Virus record (IMG/VR): IMGVR_UViG_3300018424_000057
Coordinates: 1 to 41,385 of that record
DNA length: 41,385 nt
Origin: a virus
Reading direction: 5' to 3' (one strand)
Of this stretch, positions 25,351 through 36,100 are shown one piece after another. Position 1 is the stretch's first letter. The number at the start of each line of letters is the position of its first letter. The translations under genes and the position numbers were made by a program. The notes beneath the pieces are model-generated. The model had not been told where the DNA came from, ran no database searches, and worked only from the letters and a program-made list of their open reading frames with translations.

Positions 25351-25360
25351 AGAGTTAAAA

Positions 25361-27127
25361 TCAACCTGCGCTGAGACCACCACTCTCAATGTACTGACGT
25401 ATCAAAACGTTCAGACCTTCGTTGGTATCATGTCCAGCATCACTTCTAGCATGAACAACAGCATTAGCAAGATATTTGTAGAGATACACGTTTGAATAAT
25501 CATCCATGTACTCTCCCTGCAATTCTCCTAGTTGATTCCCAGTGTATCCCTGAGATTTTGCTAGTGCCCAGGCAGAGAACTGAGCGGCATAAAATACGGT
25601 ATTTGGAACACCAGCACTACTACCTCCAGCATAAGGAATAACAGAATCGTTAGTATTTTGTACTAACAAACACTTTCTACCAGTAGGAGGAGTAAATTCT
25701 ACGGTATAACCTGAATTTTCATTGGCAGATCCCGTATTTTCATGATCACTTGGTCGGTAAAATGCACCGTCTCTATACTGTTGATTATGGAGACTTGACA
25801 CAACACAGACAACTGTTTCCAATCCAGCATCAGGAAGTTCTAACAATGCTCTCAGTGCCAGAGCGCCACCATTAGAAATACCAAGTATTCTAAATTTATC
25901 TGGAGCAACGTTACTATACTGTCTGAGATTTCTTATCAATTGGGTCAGATACTCAATATCTGGTGCTTTACTTTCATCAATGATATTCCATTTGTTAAGA
26001 TATCCAGTTGGTGCGACCAATATATCACCAGGAAGTCTGTCTCTCCACACACTAATCAATCCATTTCCATTGCCACCAGATCCATGAAGTAGGATAGTGA
26101 CGGGAAGTCTAGATGGAAGTGCAGGAGATCCAGGCGGCGGAGTCGCAGGCATACTTACAACAGAGTCATAATTAAATGACGCTTGACTCCACTGCTTAGT
26201 GATTCTCAGAATGTCTTCAGCACTAAGAGGACCAACAGGACCACTGTGATCATCACCCTCATAATCTTCGGGAGGCCATTGACGTTGTTGTTTCGTTTGT
26301 GGACCAAAAATATATGGGTATACTGGTTCGTTTTCCTCGTCAAGAGTGATGAAGTATGCAAATGTGCCGTCAGGATACTCTGGGGTCACACAATATCTAC
26401 CATTATATTCATCCAGGTCACCAAGACCGTTCACATATTCATAGTCTTGCACAAAACTGCCAGCAGCATATTGACTGTAGCTGAAAGTTCTGCCATCACG
26501 AGGACTTGTAAGTAGTCTATATGAGGATCTAACACGTTTGGTTCCACTAGTATTATCTTCACCCGCACTATATCCAAATGGACCATAGATGGGGTATCCA
26601 TCAAAACAGAATCCTATAATTTTTGAGTGTCCGTCAGGATGTCTAAAGTAGTTCCCCTCAAAATTAGAGGAACTAAAATATTCATTTGACTGGATCAAAG
26701 AATTGCCCCAGCAGTTTACCAAAAAGGAACCAGAGTGATAATGATATTCACCATTTTGCTCAGCGTGTCCACCACATGCATCTACACCGTAAACAGACTC
26801 ATTAAAAACTGCATTCCAATTGAATCCATTTGCAGGTGCAACAGTCCGACCTGGCAGAGGACCAGGACCAGCGGAAGGATTGAATAATACAACTCCATTT
26901 AGAGCAATACCCTGAGCACCGAGAGTTGTTGCCTGAGGATTAGAAGTATTAGTTCCTCCCCTCAGAGTAAATACGAACTCTCCCTCCTGAGCAGATACCG
27001 TATTTGGATTATTGGGAAAATTCCCAGAACCCAACGGATCTCCAAAAAGAGCTGGTTCGGGACGCTGATCGGTAGTAACCGTCAGCACCCCATCTTCCAA
27101 TACTGCTGTTGTATTTGACTGTGGCAT
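25361..27127 (-). CDS. YHYH-domain / alpha-beta hydrolase (predicted esterase) fusion, 588 aa
   Basis: The N-terminal half is a YHYH domain (about residues 48-275) with intact YHYH at 128-131, GHSKIIGFCFDGYPIYGPFG (166-185) and GDLDEYNGRYCVTPEYPDGT (236-255). The C-terminal half (about 338-588) is an alpha/beta hydrolase resembling the esterase / PHB-depolymerase-like (LpqC-type) group. It has oxyanion-loop LLHGSGGNG (346-354), nucleophile elbow GISNGG with Ser418, Asp494 in NTNDSVIPY and His566 in SDAGHDTN, so the Ser-Asp-His triad looks complete. The reaction is probably ester hydrolysis on an unknown substrate, perhaps host surface polysaccharide O-acyl groups (inference). No signal peptide is present. 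The gene lies 24 nt after the giant structural gene on the same strand and was probably acquired as a domain fusion. Confidence 0.8.
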   Translation of the reverse strand: MPQSNTTAVLEDGVLTVTTDQRPEPALFGDPLGSGNFPNNPNTVSAQEGEFVFTLRGGTNTSNPQATTLGAQGIALNGVVLFNPSAGPGPLPGRTVAPANGFNWNAVFNESVYGVDACGGHAEQNGEYHYHSGSFLVNCWGNSLIQSNEYFSSSNFEGNYFRHPDGHSKIIGFCFDGYPIYGPFGYSAGEDNTSGTKRVRSSYRLLTSPRDGRTFSYSQYAAGSFVQDYEYVNGLGDLDEYNGRYCVTPEYPDGTFAYFITLDEENEPVYPYIFGPQTKQQRQWPPEDYEGDDHSGPVGPLSAEDILRITKQWSQASFNYDSVVSMPATPPPGSPALPSRLPVTILLHGSGGNGNGLISVWRDRLPGDILVAPTGYLNKWNIIDESKAPDIEYLTQLIRNLRQYSNVAPDKFRILGISNGGALALRALLELPDAGLETVVCVVSSLHNQQYRDGAFYRPSDHENTGSANENSGYTVEFTPPTGRKCLLVQNTNDSVIPYAGGSSAGVPNTVFYAAQFSAWALAKSQGYTGNQLGELQGEYMDDYSNVYLYKYLANAVVHARSDAGHDTNEGLNVLIRQYIESGGLSAG

Positions 27128-27151
27128 CTTTACTGTATACCTTTCTAATAT

Positions 27152-30100
27152 TTAGGAACCACTCGTCCAGATGTTAGCGACATTGTAAGTTCCATTCGTG
27201 GAGAAGTCTGCGAGTTCTGTGGGAGTCTCAGTTGGATCTGAAGTGCCCTGACCAAGAATGTCTCCACTGTTGAAGTCATCCAGATTCTCAGGCGTTACAC
27301 TAATCAGATCCTCATCAACAACCTCTACGGTGTACAGAGCTTCCTGACCATAATCTGCGAGATTTGGTGGGGTATAATCATCAGCAACGACCGTAAGAAC
27401 ATCAATTTCGGGGTAAGCATAACCACTACCAGAGTTGGTGGTATCTACACGCGAGACGCCAACCAGCGCCTTGACGTTAGCATCAAGACCCGAGGAAGAG
27501 TCAACACGAACAATCGGGCGACCAGTGTATCCAGAACCAGGATTGGTGACCTGTACCGAGTCAACTCTACCTTTCAGCAGGTTTGCAGTTGCTTCAGCAT
27601 CGCGTCCAAATACGGAACCGATGTATTCAAATGTAACCAGAGTATTTGCAGATTCAATAACAGCGACTTCTCTGTCTACCGTCTCACCTTGGATGTCAAG
27701 GAGGTCTCCTGCCTCAATCGGGGGTACGACAACCGATCTCGTAACGTCAGCGTCAGAACCGATGTATGCGAAACCAACGAACGTTGATCCAACACGAGGA
27801 ACTTCCTTGAAGACGACACGAGAACCAACCAGTTCAAAACCAATTCCAGGTTCCTGAATAACACCATTGAGCGAGATAATGATGTTATTATCTGCGATGA
27901 TGGACTCGGTAGACTGAACACCTTCCGTGAGCGCGAGCGAGTAGAATGTACCAGAACGCTTGAGGTTGAAGGACGAACGCAAGGAGTCAAACTCAAAGCT
28001 GATATCATCCAACTGACGCATCTTACCAAGATAGAAACCAGTGAAGGAAGAACCAAGCGTAGGTGCTTCGTTGAACTGGATAACATCCGAGAAGGCACTA
28101 TAGGAACCGCCTGCGCCAGGAGGTTGCAGAATACCATTAACAAAGATCATCATATGACCTTCAGGATCGGGGAAGTATGGCGTACCGTTTTGTTCGGTAA
28201 GTTTGAAGGAAGTTTGTACTCCATCAAAACCAACGAACCAGCGATTAGTTCTACCAACAACATCTACCTTTTCATAAGATGCTGCCTTGAATCCAGCGTC
28301 AGAAATAACAGTGTCATTGCCCGTAAAGGTGCCAACAACATCACCCAAGTAAACTCTCTTAGAAAGACCCAGAGCATCAATACGGGTGACCGTACCGTAC
28401 GCAGTGGTATTGCTAGTAATTGTAGTGGATACCGTAGCGTAGATGGTGGGTTGAGACGTGTTGCCGATAGGATACTGTGCAATGAACTGACCGTTCTGGA
28501 ATACAGAATTACCAATCGGAGAGACGTACAGGTAGTTATTATCACTATCCCATCCAGTCACATAACCGTATGCACCTTCAAAAATCTGAGAGAGATTATT
28601 GTTTGCCTGGTAAACAAATTGCCCAACAGCAAAGTCTTGATCGGCATATTGAGATCCTATAGAGACACCCAAGCGAGTATATCCAGTTGCAACAACCTTG
28701 TCACCAACATCCAGAGATACTGGGATCAACGGGTGCGTAATCATATCCAGGAAGACTCTAGTCTGGAACGGATAGATGACAGAAGTAGTTTCAAAAGATC
28801 CACTGATGCTTTCGGTATCAATGGTTAGTTTACCGCCAAGGTTATTTGTAACTGCACCAGAGTTCTCAATGAAGTTAGAGGTGATTGCAGTTTCCCCAGA
28901 AGTATATCCTTTGAAGGAATACCCACTAGTAAATCCAACTGTATTCTGGAGGTCAATGACTTGCAGTCTGTTAGTGATCTCCTGAATGCCTGCATTGGTG
29001 AGAGTCTGGACTTCCAGAGTGATGTTAGCACCACCACCATTGCCCAGGTTTACATCTTGCAGGGTAAGAACGTCACCGATGGTATATCCAGCACCACCCG
29101 TAGCGATAGTTACGTTTGCTGCACCAGTATCATCAACCGATACATCAAACGTCGCTTGAGGGTTGCCAGTTCCACCAGTTGCCGTGACAGTATAGGAACC
29201 TTGGACTCTGTTGGGATCAGCACCAGCGTTAGTGAGGTTTGTGAAGGAACCCACCAAGTTGATGCCACCTTGGATTAGGGTGCCGTTAAGAGCGCCCGTG
29301 ATAGAATCGTTAATTGCAAAACTACCAGCGGTAATGATAACATCCATATAACGGAAGTTTTCATCCTCATGGAATCCGTAGATGGTTCCAGTATTCGCTG
29401 CATTTCCAGTAGTCTGAATAGACTCACCAAGTTTGAAGTCATTAGATGCAGTGCCGAGAACGACTTGATCTGGATCAAACTTAAATCTCTGATAGATCTT
29501 AGCAATAGTTGCCTCACTAAAGGTAATCTTTTCAACCTCACCATAGGAATCCGAAGACAGACCGTAGAAGAAGTCGGATCCTACCAGTTCCTTACTGATA
29601 GGAACAGGAATATTTCTAGATCCGCCAGCAACATAAGTCTGAGCGGGAATTGTAATACCAACTACAGTATCAAGATCAACATAATAGTTGGTATCTTTTA
29701 GTTGCTCTCTATACAGATCAAATGTATTAGTGAGTCTGAGCATAACCTCAGCAACATCATAACGATCATTCAGTTGCGGATCATAGTAAGGAACCGCGCC
29801 AGACTCAGGAGCAGGATTGACATGAGTGCCATTGAGTTGTGCCTCAATGAAGTCCTCAGCTCTATCAATAATAAACTTCTTAATATTATATTCATCGGAA
29901 ACATAGAATTTCTCGCCGCTGTTGGCAGTGTAAATTCCAAGTCCGCCCTTATTGAGTTCGGCACCCCAGATGTAAGAACCGTTGGTGCCATTACCTTCAG
30001 AACCAGTACCCGAAAGAGTACCAGTGTTATTCAGCATGTATTCTTTGATCTCAAGTTGTGAGATACCGAAGGGAACGCGAATTGTGATGAAAGGACGGAA

Positions 30101-33100
30101 CCAACCGAAACCATAGGGTTTGACACCCCAGGAGATACCCTTCTTAGCTTCAGACTCGGCAAAGGTGCTGCTAGAGGTGAGTCCATCACCAACAACAACG
30201 TTACCAGAGATAAACAGCGAAGGACCAACAGCACCAGTTACAGCGTCCCAAGTGAATTCTGCCTTATCGTTAGCACTCCAGGCAATGCTGTGACGGAACT
30301 TGTAATATTCACCTTGCTTAACAAAACAAGACCAAGTGTACTCTTGGAAGGAATTGGAGTCGCCCTCGTCAAAGGTATTATTGGTATCATCAAAGGTGAT
30401 AGTGCTATCATCAAAGGTGTCATAGGAAGGAAGCGTGTAAGTTCTTTCCACAACTTTGAAAGAAGTATTGTTACCAGGAATATACTTGTCTGCGGTCAGA
30501 GTACCATCAGGACCCGTAGTCGCATCGGCAGTAATAGTACCACCAGTGATAGTCCATCCACCAGCACCGAACTGCTCCCTTTCGGGAGATGGGAAGATAT
30601 TAACATTGGCAAGTTCTCCTGTTACTGGAGAAGGCAGCAAACGCAGACTGTCAATAGCAGCAACGTTGCTAAATCCATTCAGGCGAACAGGTCCCTGAAC
30701 AGCAGTTGCAGTTGCAGAGATGAAGCGATGGGTGTATGCACCACCAGTAATAACGGCATTAGTAGAAGCACTTACAAAAGTATGTGCAGTCGCATTATCA
30801 TATCCACCAACATTCATTGTAATGGTGCCATCTTGATGCTGCAAAGCATTAGTGAGAGCATAAACAAATTGGTGAGTAGAAGTATCGGTAGAAGTGCCAA
30901 CGTTAATTTCAAACTGATCGCCATTGACATTGCTAACAGTCAACCATTGCTGACTTGCAGGATCGGAAGGTCTGGGGTATGCATGTTCGGTTTCATTATT
31001 ATCCAAACTACAAGTGAATACCAGACTCTCATCCAGAAGACGAATCTTATCACCAGAACCGAACGGGTGACCGATAACAGTCAACACCGATATTCCAGTG
31101 GTGGGATCATAAGTGGCGTTCTCAACATCGTAATTGGTATAACCAACTTCGGTAACAATAATATTAGTTCCAGCGAAAGGATCGCTTCCAGGACGAGGAT
31201 AGGTGTGCTGTGTTGCGTTGCTATCCTGAGCGCAAGTGAAGGTGAACGAGTTATCGGCAAGTTGAATACCAGTTCCCTCAGTGATGTCGTGGGCACCAAT
31301 TGTAATTACAAATTCACCAGTAGTTCCATCGTAAGTTGCATTTGTAGGAGTGTAGTAGACAAAGGGAGATGCACCAACGTTAACAGTAATAGTATCGGTA
31401 GTGGCCGAAGTGATCGCAAGATCTTGTCTATATGCAGGGTCGTGGGGACGAGGATGGGTCAGGTAAGTGTTGTAATTATCCGAAGAACAGGTGAATGTGA
31501 ACGAATTGTCGGAGAGTCTAATAGTATCACTACCAGGAGTCAGAGAATGATCTTTGATCGTGATAACAAAATCGCCAGTTGCAGGATCGTAAGTTGCATT
31601 TTCAACTTGATATGGAGCAGAAACTATATCAGGAGTAGTGATGCTATCATACAGAGCGTCAGCAATTACTTGATCCAGGAAGTAATCCTTCTGGAATTCA
31701 ACAAACTCCCAATTGATGCCAACAGGATCAACGTCATCAGAAGTAATTAGATTTCGGTTTTCAATAGGATCTGCTTCAAGAACAGTTGCATCATCAACAA
31801 TACCCGAGGTGTGAACAGGAGGTTCGCTACCTGCCTTGTAGACAATAGTTCCACCTGGACCAGGCAGTGCGGGACCCAGGGCACTTTCGGCAACATAAAC
31901 ATTGCCATTATATTGAATATATGCACCAAGTTCATAGTTAGTACCCGAACTCCAAGTTAGAGCAGGATCCTTCCACACATCACCCCAGTCACCGATTACG
32001 ATTTGCTTCAGTTCAGAATCCAGATATTCTCTACCAAATCTGATTTGCTGATCGGCAGAACGAGCCTGAATACCACCAGGAGCAAGAGTCTCAATAAGAG
32101 TCTCAATGAGAGTATCAATTGCTTCTCTTACATTGACACAATCCCTAGTGCCATAATTGCCAACATCACCATCATCTCCACTATCAGTGATAGTGTCATC
32201 AGTATATGCATTTCTCAGGGTAAATCTTGGAACGTAGTATTCGGGACCATTCTGGCCATCTCCAAGATTTTGAAGTAGGTTGTTGATCGCCTTCTTAGCG
32301 AGGAATCCAACGTTCTTAATTGCCTCTACAGTAGGAGCAATTTGATCCTCAACAAATTTAACTTGATTGGCTGGGCTGAGATACAATTTGGCAGCTTCAA
32401 CAGTGCTGTAGTTGCCACCAACCAGAAGGTCTGAGATAAGAGACTTGATAATTTCAGTCATGTCTCTGACACACTTTGCCTTACCATCAATATCACCACC
32501 AACATAGTTGAAGGTCTTGATTGTAATACCACCAGCATTCACATAACTAAACTCTTCCTGCATCAAACCAACTGCTTCTTCAGCAATATAGTCCTTGTTA
32601 AAGATGAGCAAGTTTCCAGCATCACGGAATCTATCTCCAGTAGGAGCAAGACTCTCATTGATAAGATCAACCAAGCTGTCAATAGCATCTTTGACATTCT
32701 GACATCCACCAGGATCATTGGTGATACCTGCAGGAGGAATTACAACACGATCCGAATATTGAGTGACCAGAGTACCATCAATTGCTGCTTTTGCATAGTA
32801 TGCAAGGCGTTCATGTGCATAGAGAGACTGCAGAAGTTGTAAGCGGATGTGCTGAATTTCACCGTCAGGACCGATGTAGAACTTAAATCCAGTAACAACG
32901 TTACCAGTTCCACCATGCTCAATGTCGGAGGCAATGGTATCAAGGATCAAAGTCAAGTCAGTCTTACAACGCAAGGTGCCAAGAGTAGAAGCGCCGCCAG
33001 CGTTTCTAGGCATATCCTGGTTGAGGAAAGGATAGAGAGCGAGCATGTCGCCTGCTGCTTCATCAACAATAATACCAGCGTTAGCACGGATCAGAGTTGC

Positions 33101-36100
33101 AGCATCTTTGAATCTATTTTGAGTGTCTGGCCAAATTTGAGTGGCAACAAACAGGTCATCATCAGGGAATTCTTCATCACAAGTAAACTCACTGACGAGA
33201 ACCGAGTCAACAACACCAGCGCCATACAAAGAGGATGGAGCGGTTCTGGTTACAGTACCGAGGTGGTCAACGGGAGTTGGGAGATTTGCCTGTTCAATAG
33301 TATCCGAAATGATGTCGGCATAAGTGGTGATGGCGCTTGCAACGTCAACACAGTAAGGAGTTCCTGCAGGGTCGCGAGTAATAGTTTCATCTACAACTTG
33401 GGTAAATCCATGAGGACCAGTAATATTGATCAGGTTACCGCGCATAACCTCAATGGCGAAGTCGCGTACTTTATCAATTGCCCAGACGGTCTCTGCTTCC
33501 TCACCAATCAGGTGATTGATAGTAACGTTGTTTACATCGCTACGATCAACATAATATGCTGCAGTATCCCAGGAAGAACTGTTGCCAGTATTTCTAAGGT
33601 CTTTGGCGATGGCATCAATCCAGTAACCAGCATCTCTAAGACACTTGGCATAACCAGGACTTACTCTTTCTACTGCAGAAACAGAACTAGAATAAGTAAC
33701 GGTATTGGCACCACTAGGATCTTGAATTGTATCGGTTACAATCTTAACCAAAGCGGTGATTCTGTTCACTGCATCGGTATAACCACCAAACAAGAATGGA
33801 ACATCTACCGTGCTAACTTGAGTCAAACCATGAGTACCGCTAACGGTTACCGTAGTATTGTTAATTACATCTTGAGTAATATCTCTCGCTTCATTTAGAG
33901 CAGCAACGGTAGCATTGGTCAAAGTGCCAATCCCAAAGAGTTCTGCAACATCCCAGACCTTGCTATTTTCGCCAAACTTAAGGTTGTATCCAACGTTACG
34001 GATAACATTCTTAATCTCAGCAACAGAAGCTTGAGGATCACCTGCTCTTTCCTGTGCTTCCTCAGCAATGAAATCAAGATTATCAATGATTGCATCATAG
34101 AAATTGCCACCATAAGTGATTGCAATGTTTTCATCACCGAGAGGAATATGCAGATAAGGATACTGACGATCCATTTGATAGACTGCTTCGTTCGCAATCA
34201 AAGAGCGGTTGGTCAGAATTTCATTAGAAGCATCGTAGAATCTAAATCCAATTTCACCGTTAATGAACTCGTCACCCTCATTCCAAGTAGGTACACCAGA
34301 CCAATCTTGGAAGTCAGTAGAAAGGTTCTCTCCATCAAAGTGGAGAAGTAATAGTGTTTCTGCATCACCTTGGAACATACCAGTTGCAGGAGTGTATGCT
34401 GCAGTGTAACGCTCATCACTGGAGATACGAACTTCGTCCATATAACCAGTGAAGGCATTGCTATTCTGCCAGTCAGCACCAATCTTAATGGGTTTGGTGA
34501 CGTGCGTTTGAGAATCACTTGCGGAACCAACTTGAGCACCATCAATAAAGAGTCTGACAGTGTTGTTGTTTCTAGTTACTGCAATGCTAGTCCAGGTATC
34601 CTGAGCAACGACTGTTGCACCAGAATTGGCAAGATCGGATCCATTAACGTTGTATCGCAGTTGACCATTCTCAAGATAGACTCGGATTGCAACTTCAGTT
34701 GCTGCTTCGCGGAAGTCAAACAGGGTAGCAGTACCAGTCAAAGATGCAGAGTTAGCATAGATCCACGATTCAATTGCAAAATTGTTAGATCCAAATGCAA
34801 ACTCAGCATTGCTAGGAATGGTTACATATGCAGTTCCATTCAAATAGAGAGATGCGTTACCAAACTTTTTCTGCAGAGTGGATGCGATAGCACCATTTCC
34901 AGCGACAGGGACATGAAGATCAGTAGCACGACGAGCAACCTTACCCAGATACAGATAACCACGAGCGTAGTTAGTACCGATGACTTGAGCAGTAGCATTT
35001 TCAGTACGAATAATGTCTCCAGACAGAATCAAACCATCAGCAGCAATTGCAGGGTTTTCGTAAGCGAGTTTATAAACTCTTACAGTTTCTCCATCAGTAA
35101 GATCGCCAACCAAAGAGGAGTAGTTGATAATATTGTTTCTAATTTGCTCATCAACTTCAAGAGCACCACTTGCGCTGTCGTACTCAAGAATAAGGTTGGT
35201 AACCTGTTCCGAATTGGGGAACCTGCCACTAAATTCAATAGTAGTGTCGTTGAGATCACCAACTTGCAGTTGAGTTTGTGAAATGTTGTCAAGAACAACG
35301 TTCTGGAAGTCAATACTGGTGATTCTGTTGAATACCAGACCAAAGAACGAAGAACCTTCGGAGATGATAACTTGGTTATTCGCCTGGTTGGTAACAGGAT
35401 CTCTATAGGACTGAATACCAGTAACAGTAGCAACGATTCCACTTTGTTGACCGATAATGATGTCCCCAATAACAATATCAAAGAGACCAGGAGTAGATTG
35501 ATAAGTACCAGCAGTTTTACTGAGAACCAGAGTGTTTCCAACTTCAATCTCAGTGCCGTAGAGAACGCTATTGGTTTGGTGACCAACAGCAGTAGTTCCA
35601 TCAGCAGCACGCTGAACTGTCAAAGTATTGCCACTAATATCAGTGACAACCATTCTTTCAGAATCAACCTGATAAGTCTTATTCAGTTCAACGTCAGCAA
35701 CATTATCAACGTCAAATGCACCTTGAGTTGCACTCATGCCACCAGGAATGTTGGCAATAGGTTGACCATTGTTACCTTCCAAGTTTACCTGCTCAACAGT
35801 TGCCTGATCTCCTCTAAGGTTTTGAATGTCTTCCTTGAAGTTGAACAGATTTTGTCTGTTAACATCGGTGATGCTATCAAGAGTCGCTTGGAAACCAGTT
35901 GCACTACTAAAGATTGTCTCAGTAAGTTGGAATGCATCAGTATTATTGTCGTAGTAGAAGTCAATGGTTGTTGTTCCTACAGCAACAACAGTAGCGTTGA
36001 CATCGGAAACAATACCTCTAATTCTACCGCCAATCAGAGGGAAGATACCCGAGATATTGCTAAGTTGCATTCTCTTGATATCTCTGAACTGAAGAGTTAC

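Noticed and set aside
27149-27155. CTAAATA on the minus strand as a late promoter for the hydrolase gene
   Set aside because: It overlaps the stop codon of the giant gene and deviates from xATAAATA. Too weak to list as a feature, though it cannot be excluded.
30290-31750. Long open frame on the plus strand (486 codons) opposite the giant gene
   Set aside because: It is antisense to strongly patterned coding sequence. Its translation is a Ser/Ile/Arg/Asn mix without recognisable domains, as expected for a mirror of Thr/Asn/Val-rich coding DNA, and no promoter or ribosome binding site was seen.
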